A stretch of DNA of 64,000 nt from a virus. This document shows positions 14,981 through 24,040 of this stretch, in pieces. The position numbers and the translations under genes are program-made. The DNA lies in IMG/VR virus record IMGVR_UViG_3300021093_000034, positions 20,693 to 84,692 of that record; one strand, written 5' to 3'. The notes beneath the pieces are model-generated. The model made no database searches. It saw nothing but the letters and a program-made list of their open reading frames with translations, and was not told where the DNA came from. Position 1 is the stretch's first letter, and every line of letters begins with the position of its first letter.

Positions 14981-16482
14981 TGTATTACTCCTGCCAGTTT
15001 GCTTAACCTGTCTTGATATTTGTCCATCATAATCTTCATCTGATCGTCGCCCTTCCAGAAAGTATATCCCAGAGCAACTGCATGTTCTTGAGCTCGTATA
15101 CGACGCATTATACGCTCTTTATAAGTCAATGTGGGATTGTCTTCACATAACCATTCGGTGCCTTGTGGACGTTGGTTGTTTACACCTATTATTTTAAATC
15201 TTTCAGGATTGTTGTAGAGTTCAGTCCCTTCTTCTATTGTGAGAGTGGTACCCAAGTTCACTCCTATAATTGTACCATCAGCTACATAACGCTGATATCT
15301 TGTTAGCATGTCTAGAGTGGCAATAAAATCTTCTTCTCTTTCTGTAGGAAACCCTACGATAATTAGAAAATACACATGCATATTAAACTTGCTGTAATAT
15401 TCCATGTTGTAATCTAACTCGTAGTTAGTAAAACCCTTTCGCATATGAGCACGTACACGATCGCTTCCAGTTTCAACTCCGATTACCATAGTGTCTGCGC
15501 CAGCTCGACTCATGTATTCAAAATCTTCCGGACGAAAAGCTTTTTGTCCGTGAACAATAGCATGACTACTATAGCTAAAATACCGATCGGGTAACCCGTG
15601 CAGTTGGTAATAGTCCACTAGCAACTCATTGAATTGTCTCAAATCCCTGACACTACCGTTGCACAAAGCATCGTGGAAAAAATAATCACGCACGCCATAA
15701 GATTCATAATAATGAATCATTTCCTTGGCCAATTGTGATCCGGTTTTGAATCTGAAGCCCCCCTGCATGGTAGGAATGTCGCAAAACGTACAATTGCGTA
15801 CACACCCTCTACTGGTTTCCATGGGAAGCACACCAGACCGGTACCCACTTTGATATTCGGTGATTTTAAAATCACCGAAGTCCATGGGTCGGTGTTTTTT
15901 TACATCGCTGCGTTCGGCAAAGAAATCTGTATCGATACCGGCAACCAAATAGTTGCCTTTGATAATTTCCGGTATGGTTGTTTCAGCTTCGCCACGTATC
16001 CAATGGTCGATTAACCGTTCTTTTTTTAAATAATGAGCAAATTCCGGACGTTCGCTAAAACTGCCATTTTCTTCTCTAATCAGACCTTGGCCGCCCACAA
16101 TTACTTCTATAGTACTATGGCATCTAAATCTTCGTAAGAATAATTCTGTAAATCTTTGTGCCTGCCAACTAAAAACACTAATTAACAATTTTTCAGGTGA
16201 TATTGACAGTATTTCACCAATCCACTCATTAATGAACTTAAACAAGTTTTTTTCTGCTTCAATTGATAGAATCCTGTTCTTTACAAATAGATATTCGTCA
16301 ATTTCATTGAACAGTGCGGGTTTAATTGAATTTTTAAATTGTGTAAAATAATCTATATTGATATCTAAAATTTTGCTACACAAATTGTGTTGGTTAAAAA
16401 TTTGCTTGATGATTGCAGGTGCTGCTGCTGGGCGCACCGGTGCTACTCTTGGTATACTTAGGATAACTGCGTAAGTATTCAT
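14977..16482 (-). CDS. B12-binding-type radical-SAM enzyme
   Basis: This 501-residue protein has the layout of cobalamin-binding radical-SAM proteins. The N-terminal Rossmann-like domain (about 1-190) has VGGQG near 129-133, and the radical-SAM core carries CVRNCTFC (Cys227, 231, 234). IGVETGSDRVRAHMRKGFT (about 336-354) and FLIIVGFPTEREEDF follow, as in this class. The canonical DxHxxG cobalamin motif is not visible, so B12 binding may be lost. Relatives methylate unreactive carbons or build rings. It starts within the stop region of the split radical-SAM system and overlaps the 171-residue gene. Confidence 0.8.
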   Translation of the reverse strand: MNTYAVILSIPRVAPVRPAAAPAIIKQIFNQHNLCSKILDINIDYFTQFKNSIKPALFNEIDEYLFVKNRILSIEAEKNLFKFINEWIGEILSISPEKLLISVFSWQAQRFTELFLRRFRCHSTIEVIVGGQGLIREENGSFSERPEFAHYLKKERLIDHWIRGEAETTIPEIIKGNYLVAGIDTDFFAERSDVKKHRPMDFGDFKITEYQSGYRSGVLPMETSRGCVRNCTFCDIPTMQGGFRFKTGSQLAKEMIHYYESYGVRDYFFHDALCNGSVRDLRQFNELLVDYYQLHGLPDRYFSYSSHAIVHGQKAFRPEDFEYMSRAGADTMVIGVETGSDRVRAHMRKGFTNYELDYNMEYYSKFNMHVYFLIIVGFPTEREEDFIATLDMLTRYQRYVADGTIIGVNLGTTLTIEEGTELYNNPERFKIIGVNNQRPQGTEWLCEDNPTLTYKERIMRRIRAQEHAVALGYTFWKGDDQMKIMMDKYQDRLSKLAGVIH

Positions 16483-16784
16483 GGAATTGATTTTGTAGTC
16501 AAAAGATCATCGGTACAATTTGTGCATCTTTCAAGTCTACAAGTTGTAGGTTGATCTAACAATTTAAAATCCTCAAATAGAACACCTAAAAAATCATTTT
16601 CGCATTGGGCACCGTAAACATTAAGTTTGCTGTCAATCAAGATATAATCTAATCCAGCGTTACATTTCCAGCCTTGCCAATAATCAAGCTGTTCACTATG
16701 TAATCTATTAGAATACATTAAATATTCGTTGCCTTTTTCGTCGCGAACAACTACATTATAATTATAATCAATTAATTGCTGCAT
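16479..16784 (-). CDS. Detached SPASM-type half of radical-SAM enzyme
   Basis: This 101-residue protein, counted from the ATG at 16784 (the frame is open from a TTG at 16799), carries a compact Cys set: GWKCNAGLDY, YGAQC and CRLERCTNC. This looks like the auxiliary iron-sulfur (SPASM/twitch) domain usually fused behind a radical-SAM core. The upstream gene encodes exactly such a core, ends in another frame and overlaps this one. Either the enzyme is naturally in two pieces, or a +1 frameshift near 16768-16799 joins them, or the sequence has a one-base error in the run GATTTTGAC. It overlaps the next gene by 4 bases. Confidence 0.6.
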   Translation of the reverse strand: MQQLIDYNYNVVVRDEKGNEYLMYSNRLHSEQLDYWQGWKCNAGLDYILIDSKLNVYGAQCENDFLGVLFEDFKLLDQPTTCRLERCTNCTDDLLTTKSIP

Positions 16785-17427
16785 AGTTGTCAAAATCAAA
16801 AAGATTCAAATTATTGTTTGTTTTTGCCTTATCTCTTATACGTAAAGTCCAATCAATTTCTGAAATTGAAAAATTTATATTGTGTTGATTTAAAAATTTT
16901 TTGTAAATTTCAATGCGATCTTTATGCCAAGGTTCATTCATTATGTTAACATGCACTGTTTTATTAAGTCCTGTAATGGCATTTTTAGCACACAACACAT
17001 TATTAAAAAATTTGTTTTCATTTAAAAATTCGCTATGTGTAGAAAAACTTATCCAATCTAAATATTCTAATAGATCCAAATATAATTTTTGGTTAGCAGT
17101 GCCATTAGTAACTATTCCTATCAATGCCAACTTATCTCTATATGAGGTTACAAGCCACTGTATAAAAGGCAACAGGTCTTGATTTATGGTTACTTCACCT
17201 CCGGTTAAACTTATTTTATATTTTAAGTTTCTGTGCTTGGTTTTATCATAAATTTCAAACCAACATTGTTTTAACTCATTCAAAGTCTTAGTTTCTGAGG
17301 TCAAACTGTGCCACTTTTCAGGACAATACATACAATCAAAATTGCATCTATCATGCAGGTGCCATGCCACTATAATATTACGATCTACAGGTGACACACT
17401 TACTATAGGTATTGATTTGTAGCTCAT
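16768..17427 (-). CDS. Radical-SAM core lacking its C-terminal domain
   Basis: This 219-residue protein has CNFDCMYC (Cys28, 32, 35) and TGGE at about 75-78, so the catalytic core is intact. It stops right where an auxiliary-cluster domain would begin. That domain is present in the +1 frame just downstream (see 16479-16784). It overlaps gp46 by 4 bases upstream. The sequence just after the cluster (CPEKWHS) and the length resemble small phage radical-SAM/SPASM proteins such as peptide maturases, but the substrate is not predictable. Confidence 0.75.
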   Translation of the reverse strand: MSYKSIPIVSVSPVDRNIIVAWHLHDRCNFDCMYCPEKWHSLTSETKTLNELKQCWFEIYDKTKHRNLKYKISLTGGEVTINQDLLPFIQWLVTSYRDKLALIGIVTNGTANQKLYLDLLEYLDWISFSTHSEFLNENKFFNNVLCAKNAITGLNKTVHVNIMNEPWHKDRIEIYKKFLNQHNINFSISEIDWTLRIRDKAKTNNNLNLFDFDNYAAIN

Positions 17428-19193
17428 TTAATATCAACGTCTGTATTATAACTAGTAAATCCGTTTTCTTTGATTACACTTAATACGTTGTTAACACGAC
17501 CTGCTAGCTCATCTTTGTGACTAACTAACCATACACTACGATTACCTTCTCTGCTCATTTTTTTAAGTATGGCCAGGCTGTTTTCAACACCTGAACTATC
17601 CATACCAGTATCAATCACTTCGTCAATGAACAACAAGTTAATTGGTTGGTACAAACTTTCCCATACATCACGGAAAGCCCAACTTAGACTTAGAATCAAT
17701 CTATTACGTTCGCCGCGACTTAGGTTATCAAAATCTAATTCTCTGCCTAGCTCTTCAATACTTACAGTAAGATCATTTTGAAATTTAACAGTATGCGGCA
17801 GTCCAATACGATCCAAGTACTGACTTAATCTAGAATTTAAGTAAGATAAGTTTTGATCAATAATACGTTTACGTATAAAACTGTCTTTGTTAGTTAGTAA
17901 TTTAAGCAAAAATTCTTGATGTTCTCGAACATTAGCAAGTTCATTGATTGAATCGTAACTAACTTCCTCTACAGCCTTTGTTTCCATTTCACGAATTTGT
18001 TCCGCATACGGATCTTGGTCACTTTTCTTTGTAGCAAGTTGTTGCTGTAAGTTTGCTACGGTATTGCGGTGATTAATAGCATCTTCCTTGCGATCGTAAA
18101 ACACCGTAGGAATAGGACCTAAATTACCTATCAATGCAAGTGCATCTACATGAGACATCAGCTGTTCATCGTTGGCCAAATACTGTAGTGAAGTTTCTTT
18201 TAGTGTGTTTCTTTTTTCTTCTAATACCTGTTCGTGCCGAGTATCATGTAATGCTTGTCCACAGGCATAGCACTCGTGCTTTTCTAAAGTTTCTATTTCT
18301 CTTTTAAGTTTATCTAAGGACTTTAATATTCTGACTTGATCAGTTTCACAGGCTACTTTCCACCGATTAATTTCTGCGGCTTTTTTAGTTTTTTCATTGT
18401 AATCATCAAGTAAATCATGATTTAATAGTTCTTGATCAATATCTAAATCTCCTACAACACTTAACGCTTGCTCTAGTTCCGCAATTTCATTTAGACGTTT
18501 AGTATTCCATAATGTTTGTCTACGACGTGTGGCTTCAATTTGTTCTTGGATACGAGCATTGGCATCGGCCACAGCTTTAATTCTGTATTCTTCTTGAGTA
18601 ATTGTATCTCGGGTGGCCTTTAATTGTTCCTTAAGAGCGTCGGCCTTTTCACTTAGCATGGTAATGCCCAGCAACTGTTCAATGATAGCACGTTGGTCAT
18701 TGGCCTTTAACGCCAGGAACGGTTCAGTATAAGTGTTCAGTGCAACGATATGCTTGAACATGTCGTGACTCATACCTAACATGCGCTCAATTTCTGCTTG
18801 TGTTTCTCTGCTATCGCCCTGACTTTCGTCTGAGATTTGTTGTTCCTGCCCGCCCACGTAGAATGCCATAGTGTTGGGCTTACGACCTCGCTCAATTCTG
18901 TAGTCAACTCCGTCTTTTTCAAATTCAATAGTGACCAACATGTTCTTACCATTTGTTTTGTTGATAAGATTGTCTTTTTTGATATTGGTCAATGCACTAC
19001 CATACAACGCATAACTCAGTGCATTGATAATGGTTGTTTTTCCTGTACCATTACGTGCGCCTGTATCGTCGCCACCGAGGTCCAAGTTCTGACCTAGTAC
19101 AAGAGTGAGATCCCGACGATCAAACTGAACAGCCTGGGTAGCATTACCCACGCTCAGGAAATTCTTTACGGCTAGAGTTCGTATTTTAAACAT
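17424..19193 (-). CDS. 46: Recombination nuclease ATPase subunit, gp46-type
   Basis: This 589-residue SbcC/Rad50-type protein has Walker A GARNGTGKTT (45-54), a coiled coil interrupted by the zinc hook CYAC (308-311), the ABC signature LSRGER (about 491-496) and Walker B LLFIDE (520-525). A His loop (VSHKDE) follows. With gp47 it resects DNA ends for recombination-dependent replication and host DNA breakdown. In T4 the order is 55-47-46, as here, but an SGNH gene is wedged between 47 and 46 and overlaps this gene's start by 22 bases. Confidence 0.95.
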   Translation of the reverse strand: MFKIRTLAVKNFLSVGNATQAVQFDRRDLTLVLGQNLDLGGDDTGARNGTGKTTIINALSYALYGSALTNIKKDNLINKTNGKNMLVTIEFEKDGVDYRIERGRKPNTMAFYVGGQEQQISDESQGDSRETQAEIERMLGMSHDMFKHIVALNTYTEPFLALKANDQRAIIEQLLGITMLSEKADALKEQLKATRDTITQEEYRIKAVADANARIQEQIEATRRRQTLWNTKRLNEIAELEQALSVVGDLDIDQELLNHDLLDDYNEKTKKAAEINRWKVACETDQVRILKSLDKLKREIETLEKHECYACGQALHDTRHEQVLEEKRNTLKETSLQYLANDEQLMSHVDALALIGNLGPIPTVFYDRKEDAINHRNTVANLQQQLATKKSDQDPYAEQIREMETKAVEEVSYDSINELANVREHQEFLLKLLTNKDSFIRKRIIDQNLSYLNSRLSQYLDRIGLPHTVKFQNDLTVSIEELGRELDFDNLSRGERNRLILSLSWAFRDVWESLYQPINLLFIDEVIDTGMDSSGVENSLAILKKMSREGNRSVWLVSHKDELAGRVNNVLSVIKENGFTSYNTDVDIK

Positions 19194-19900
19194 TGTATGT
19201 GTTGGTATAATAAGTCTGATAAATGATTATGTCCATCTTCAAGAATATGTCCGTGAGGACCAATTGGAAATTTTTGACTTAAATCATTAATAGTAAAATT
19301 ATTCCATTTGTAAAATTTTTCTGTATCAATACATTTGATATAATATTGTATTTCGTTGTATTCTGCAAAAATTTGCTCATCATTCATGAGATCAAAATTT
19401 ATTAAATCTTTAACAGAAGATATAAATTTATGTTTAGGAGCAAGCCATTTGCTTAGATCATTTGGAAAGGTGTTAATCATTAAATAATTTTTTTTAAATT
19501 TTTCAAAGCAGCTTTGTAATTGAATAATTTGCTGCAACCAAAGTTTGAATGAAAATAATTCATTGTGCCAATGCTTGTATAAAGTTTTGCCCCAATTGGT
19601 ATAAAAAGCATTATCGCAATAAAGTTGATTCTTCAACAATGGGTTAAAATTTATTTCATAATTATTGTCTGATTTATAAAATGTATATCGACTAGTGGCA
19701 GTCCACGCAATAATGTATAAATTACAATTTTTATTAAAGTTTTTTAAACTTTGATATACAGTTCTATAATTTGTACCACCACTAACAGCATCATTAATCA
19801 CTGTTGTGTTAAGCTTTTTAGCTAAAAGATAAGGCCAGGAATTATTTGTATCACTTAATTCGTAGCCAAAAGTAAAACTACAACCATTGGTATAAATCAT
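19172..19900 (-). CDS. SGNH-hydrolase-like protein, type B
   Basis: This 242-residue protein has its nucleophile block at the very N-terminus, NGCSFTFG (5-12), then a DAVSGGTNYR block (second SGNH element) and DGHNHLSD near the C-terminus as the Asp/His element. Without a signal peptide it would act in the cytoplasm. The same architecture (GCSFT, PGGGN, DGHP) recurs at 62922-63647. It is inserted between gp47 and gp46 with overlaps at both ends. Base composition is visibly more AT-rich than gp46 and gp47, consistent with separate acquisition. Confidence 0.7.
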   Translation of the reverse strand: MIYTNGCSFTFGYELSDTNNSWPYLLAKKLNTTVINDAVSGGTNYRTVYQSLKNFNKNCNLYIIAWTATSRYTFYKSDNNYEINFNPLLKNQLYCDNAFYTNWGKTLYKHWHNELFSFKLWLQQIIQLQSCFEKFKKNYLMINTFPNDLSKWLAPKHKFISSVKDLINFDLMNDEQIFAEYNEIQYYIKCIDTEKFYKWNNFTINDLSQKFPIGPHGHILEDGHNHLSDLLYQHIQCLKYEL

Positions 19901-20916
19901 AAATTTTTATAAATGTCAAGCAATAGTGTTTTATTGTACTGCTCGCTTTGGATATTAGTAAGTTGGTTAGTTACAATTGTATCTACACTTTCAAACATTA
20001 TATTACCAGTAATATCGTAATTGATATCCTCACTGATTGCTTTTTGAGGAATAAGGGTAATTTCTCTGAGATTGTAAGTATTTACAAAAGTTTCTTTGAT
20101 AAATGTAGCTTCTTCATAACTAATGTCAACATCAAGATTCACACGAACATGCATGCCTTTGTGTAGTAGCCGATCAGTGTTGGTCAATACATTGCTGAGT
20201 TGATACACACGATATCTAGGTTGGTCAGGCCAGGAATGATACTCTGGCTCTGCACCCCACTCTAAGATCATCATACCGCGTTCGTCGTCGTGATTGTCTG
20301 CGTAATTGTGCGGAAAGCAGTTGCCAATGTAGGTGATGTTTCGTTGCGTCTGTCGTTTATGAAAATGTCCAGTAAATACTCGTTCAATACCAGTAAAGTC
20401 TTCTCGTCGGACATCTCCATGGTCCGGCATCTGCACCATTGCGTTCATGTAGAATGTAGGCAGTTCAAAATGCCCAAACATGTATTTTGCACTTAGCTTA
20501 GGTATACGTTTGTAATCATCCCCAACTAGCCAAGGGGCCACAATAACATCACCGTCGTGTAGCCAATCATTACAAATGACAACATTCGGTAGATGTCGAG
20601 CCCACTCAACACTTTGGACATCCCTCTTGTCCCTATAATATAAGTCATGATTGCCAGGAATGAAGTACACACGATCGAAGTTATCGTTGAGATGTTCCAG
20701 AGCACGGAGACTATAGTTAAGAGTGACAATATTGATACTAGCACGATTGTTATGCCAATCTCCAAGAAAAAACGCTGTTTCACATCCTTCCTCCCGTGCT
20801 TTAGCTGTAAACCATTTGATAAAATTCAAGCAATCGTCGTTGTGAGTTTGACTGTTGCTCTTTAAACCAAAATGTATATCTGTACAGACTGCTGCTCGTT
20901 TAAATAAGTTAGACAT
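19897..20916 (-). CDS. 47: Recombination nuclease subunit, gp47-type
   Basis: This 339-residue Mre11/SbcD-type metallophosphoesterase carries the five ligand motifs in order: DIHFG (13-17), GDWHNN (52-57), GNHD (88-91), GHFE and GHFHKRQ. All metal ligands appear intact. It partners gp46 in DNA end processing. It is translated with the SGNH gene downstream (4-base overlap) and the SGNH gene upstream (8-base overlap). Confidence 0.95.
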   Translation of the reverse strand: MSNLFKRAAVCTDIHFGLKSNSQTHNDDCLNFIKWFTAKAREEGCETAFFLGDWHNNRASINIVTLNYSLRALEHLNDNFDRVYFIPGNHDLYYRDKRDVQSVEWARHLPNVVICNDWLHDGDVIVAPWLVGDDYKRIPKLSAKYMFGHFELPTFYMNAMVQMPDHGDVRREDFTGIERVFTGHFHKRQTQRNITYIGNCFPHNYADNHDDERGMMILEWGAEPEYHSWPDQPRYRVYQLSNVLTNTDRLLHKGMHVRVNLDVDISYEEATFIKETFVNTYNLREITLIPQKAISEDINYDITGNIMFESVDTIVTNQLTNIQSEQYNKTLLLDIYKNL

Positions 20917-21793
20917 CTAGTAATTGTACACGATTTAACAAAGTGTTTGCAAGATTTTTATGACTCAAAGGACCAAAATGAAGATTGTCGGATCCCCGAT
21001 CAACAGCAAAGTTAGTCGCACAATAAAACTCCGGATATTTTGAATACCTGTAATTAAATTCCATATCCCTACTATCAACACAAAGAACTATAAATTTAAC
21101 TCCAATGCTTCTTAGATATTGAACACCAATATTAACATAGCTTAGTTGTAAAAAGAAACATTGCTCATTTGTATATGTTTCAATTAATGTTCGATTGTTA
21201 CAATTAGCGAGAACAATTTCTTGAACATGCTTGCCGTTAAAAAAACTTAACCTATACGGAGAAGTAATTTGCCATACAACAATATCATCTTTTTTTAAAT
21301 TAGAATTAATTAATTGACGTAAACTCCAGTGAGTAGAACTACCTGGTTTTGTAATTAATTTTAACGGAAGATTTAAACCTTCAGCTAAATGGTTTCCATA
21401 AGGTTTGGAATTATGGTTTAACCCGGTACCGTGGCTGTGACTACAGCCATACACCCACAGGGTACTTTTGCTATAACTTGAATTGATATCAGAATGTTCA
21501 GCAAAGGACAACACCTCGTCTCCAAGAAAATTGTTAACGTGCATAGTGTTTACATAAGACAAAAAATTTAAAGTGTCTATAGTTATTTCTTCGTCTTTGA
21601 TAAAATTATTGTCTATGTATTCTATACTATCAAAATAATGAACTATAGATAACAATTCATGGATTGTTAGATCCGCCAGCGTCGTATGATATTCTGTTGA
21701 GGTTAGTTTAGTATTAATATTATCAAGCAATATAGAGTTTTTGTTGACTGAATTAAAATTAAAAGTTGGGTGAGTGATGTAAAGTTTAGTCAT
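20909..21793 (-). CDS. SGNH-hydrolase-like protein, type A paralog
   Basis: Counting from the ATG at 21793 (a twin ATG lies at 21796; a longer frame to 21868 would run deep into gp55), the protein has 294 residues. GCSHSHG (116-122), KPGSS and DNLHFGP (from 269) reproduce the active-site blocks of the protein at 11324-12343, with the same spacing. The first 105 residues have no recognised fold. It lies between gp55 and gp47, overlapping both, a position that in T4 holds small dispensable genes. Composition is AT-rich relative to its neighbours. Confidence 0.7.
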   Translation of the reverse strand: MTKLYITHPTFNFNSVNKNSILLDNINTKLTSTEYHTTLADLTIHELLSIVHYFDSIEYIDNNFIKDEEITIDTLNFLSYVNTMHVNNFLGDEVLSFAEHSDINSSYSKSTLWVYGCSHSHGTGLNHNSKPYGNHLAEGLNLPLKLITKPGSSTHWSLRQLINSNLKKDDIVVWQITSPYRLSFFNGKHVQEIVLANCNNRTLIETYTNEQCFFLQLSYVNIGVQYLRSIGVKFIVLCVDSRDMEFNYRYSKYPEFYCATNFAVDRGSDNLHFGPLSHKNLANTLLNRVQLLDV

Positions 21794-22670
21794 CATTGTA
21801 ATCGCCAGATGTTTGCCCGCCACCCCATGATCCCATACCCTGTCTGGTATAACTTGGAGTAAGTCCATTCATTTCAAGAATATCATCTCGTAAATTTTGA
21901 TTGCGTTTTTCAATGTTGAGGACTCTAGTAAAACTATTAGTGATAGCGGCAGTATAATAGGCAAAAGGATTTTGTGACTTGCTCTCATCAAATTGTAGTC
22001 CTATCTGTGATAATTGTAGTAGTGCTTGCGAACGCATTTCATCATTGTATGTATAACCGCGCCAGTTTGAACGGGTAGCGTAACGCTCGCATAATTTCAT
22101 AAACATGTGTGCTAACTTTGGAGTCATTGTTCCGTGATCTTTAGAAAAATGTCCTCGCTCTAGATTGCCCTTCCAATGGCTTTTGCCTACGCAATAAGGT
22201 ACACCCGATTCATCAATTTTGTAGTGTTGAAACGGTGGAAAATTTACTTTGGTATATTTGGTTGCACTGGGTACGTCCAAACTGTCATCATATTCGGTTA
22301 CAGGATCTTCGTCATCTACTACAATTGCAATTTTTGATTTTTTGGATTTAGTGGTGTCAATGGGCACATGTTCCCAAGTCATAACACGGAACACTATGTC
22401 AGTAGTAACAACTTTGTTGGGTTTTACGGCAAAGTCGTCTAGTTTTAATTTAGTAGCACTTGCGGCTTGAGCAGCATCGTAAGCAGCTCGTCCTAGTCGC
22501 TCAGCCCTTAGTTTTCGACCTTCTGCGATGTTTTTTTTGTTTATTTTGTCAACACTAGGCAAAATTATGTCGTAATGCCCATCTTCTGGTGTTAAAAAGC
22601 TACAATAAGTCATTTTGCTTTTGTGAATTTCTTTGAGAATATCTCTATTATTCAGATAGTTGTGTTTCAT
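21786..22670 (-). CDS. 55: Late-transcription sigma factor, gp55-type
   Basis: This 294-residue protein shows gp55 homology in the C-terminal half: MKLCERYATRSNWRGYTYND (about 189-208), MRSQALLQL and NPFAYYTAAITNSFTRVLNI (about 232-251), corresponding to sigma region 2 contacts. In T4, gp55 redirects host RNA polymerase to TATAAATA promoters, and such octamers occur in this window. It is longer than T4 gp55 (185 residues) because of an N-terminal extension rich in Lys/Asp. TAAGGAATCC precedes the ATG. It is the first gene of the minus-strand operon. Confidence 0.88.
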   Translation of the reverse strand: MKHNYLNNRDILKEIHKSKMTYCSFLTPEDGHYDIILPSVDKINKKNIAEGRKLRAERLGRAAYDAAQAASATKLKLDDFAVKPNKVVTTDIVFRVMTWEHVPIDTTKSKKSKIAIVVDDEDPVTEYDDSLDVPSATKYTKVNFPPFQHYKIDESGVPYCVGKSHWKGNLERGHFSKDHGTMTPKLAHMFMKLCERYATRSNWRGYTYNDEMRSQALLQLSQIGLQFDESKSQNPFAYYTAAITNSFTRVLNIEKRNQNLRDDILEMNGLTPSYTRQGMGSWGGGQTSGDYNDD

Positions 22671-22702
22671 TGGATTCCTTAAAATACGCAGTTAATTTAG
22701 CA

Positions 22703-22710
22703 AATAAATA
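22703..22710 (+). promoter_or_regulatory. Late promoter AATAAATA for baseplate module
   Basis: AATAAATA (7 of 8) lies in the 63-base spacer between the divergent gp55 and baseplate genes, 23 bases ahead of the ATG at 22734 with the ribosome site AGAGGAA between. The first late gene block of the plus strand would start here. Confidence 0.55.
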
Positions 22711-22733
22711 ATAAAAAAGCAAGAGGAATTTAT

Positions 22734-23732
22734 ATGGCAGTGGTAAACCAAATACAGTATAAAAAGAATGTGGCATATAACCAAGGTGCTAAAGAACAAA
22801 ACATGACCGTAGAAACTCGAAAACAAATAAATGGCGGTATTTTCAAAAGTTTTCCTGTTCCTGAAAAAGGCCAAATTACTACCAGTGCCGATCCCAAAGA
22901 TGCCAGAATGACCACGGCTGGATTTGTCAAATGGGGTGAATCCGAACCAGCCAGCACCAAATTTGGAAATAGTGACGAAGCCGGTAATGATTGGCGTGTG
23001 CGAATCAGCATCCATCCCAACAGTAAAATTTTATATTATGATCCAGCTGCTTTACCTCCTGTGGCCGGGCTAGTGGCTCCATTAAAATTTACTGATGGTT
23101 TCATCTTTCCGTATGTGCCAACAGTAACAGTGTCCCATACTGCAAATTATTCTCAAGTGCCGCTGACTCATTCTAATTATACTCAATACTTTTACGAATC
23201 AAGTGCTGTTACTGCTATTAGCATCAATGCTGATTTTACAGTTCAAAACATAGAAGAGGCCAAATATTTTTTAGCTGGTTTATACTTCTTCCGAGCATTG
23301 ACCAAAATGTTCTACGGCTCCAGTGGAAATTATCAAGGGAGTCCACCCCCAATAGTGTATCTTGACGGATACGGACAGCATTATTTACCGCATGTGCCAT
23401 GTGTAGTAACCAGTTTTAGTCATACTATGCCATCAGACGTGGATTATATAGAAGTCACTACTCCGCAATCAGTAAATTCTAAAACAGATTCAAGAAGAAC
23501 GCCCGGCGGTCCTATGGGATCCATTATATTACCTCAAGTGGCACGCACCAATGCAGGCAGCGAAATCCAAACACAAGAGATATTATCAGCATTCAATCGT
23601 GTGCCAACAGCCAGCACTTTTAGTCTTACATTGCAACCTATTATCAGTAGAACCAAAGCAATGAATTTTGATTATTCTGAGTTTGCACGTGGTGTCATGA
23701 TTGGTACTAAAGGTAATGGAGGATATCTATAA
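22734..23732 (+). CDS. Baseplate or tail-tube cap protein
   Basis: This 332-residue protein has a polar, Asn/Lys-rich N-terminus, then a beta-rich region with FIFPYVPTVTVSHTANYSQV (about 122-141), the helix QNIEEAKYFLAGLYFFRALT and PHVPCVVTSFSHTMPSDVDY. It has no enzymatic motif. It heads the baseplate module directly before a gp53-type gene, which fits tail-tube/baseplate connectors (T4 gp48 or gp54), but sequence alone does not decide which. The gene overlaps the next by one base. Confidence 0.6.
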   Translation: MAVVNQIQYKKNVAYNQGAKEQNMTVETRKQINGGIFKSFPVPEKGQITTSADPKDARMTTAGFVKWGESEPASTKFGNSDEAGNDWRVRISIHPNSKILYYDPAALPPVAGLVAPLKFTDGFIFPYVPTVTVSHTANYSQVPLTHSNYTQYFYESSAVTAISINADFTVQNIEEAKYFLAGLYFFRALTKMFYGSSGNYQGSPPPIVYLDGYGQHYLPHVPCVVTSFSHTMPSDVDYIEVTTPQSVNSKTDSRRTPGGPMGSIILPQVARTNAGSEIQTQEILSAFNRVPTASTFSLTLQPIISRTKAMNFDYSEFARGVMIGTKGNGGYL

Positions 23733-24037
23733 TGTCCAAAGTAGCCTACTCGGCATCTAGCCCGTATTTTAGAACTGGTTCTTTTGGAATTTTTTTAGAC
23801 GTAATGACCAACAGGCCAGTCAGCAAATTGACAGATGATGTATTATACGAAATAGACAGTGTATACGAATATAGACCCGACTTGTTAGCATCAGACCTTT
23901 ACGGTGATTGTGGTTTATGGTGGGTATTTGCACAACGTAATCCCAATGTTCTAATAGATCCACTCATGGACTTTGTGGCCGGCGCTAGAATTTATATTCC
24001 CAAAATACAAACTCTCAAACAAGATCTTGGAGTGTAA
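23732..24037 (+). CDS. 53: Baseplate wedge protein, gp53-type
   Basis: This 101-residue protein contains the segment LYGDCGLWWVFAQRNPN followed by LIDPLMDFVAGARIYIP. That is the LysM-like module of gp53-type wedge proteins in which a conserved WW pair precedes a VxGxxxxIP ending. T4 gp53 is longer (196 residues); only the module and a short N-terminal part are present here. It helps join wedges to the hub. A strong ribosome site (GGAGG) lies ahead of the ATG. Confidence 0.75.
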   Translation: MSKVAYSASSPYFRTGSFGIFLDVMTNRPVSKLTDDVLYEIDSVYEYRPDLLASDLYGDCGLWWVFAQRNPNVLIDPLMDFVAGARIYIPKIQTLKQDLGV

Positions 24038-24040
24038 TCA

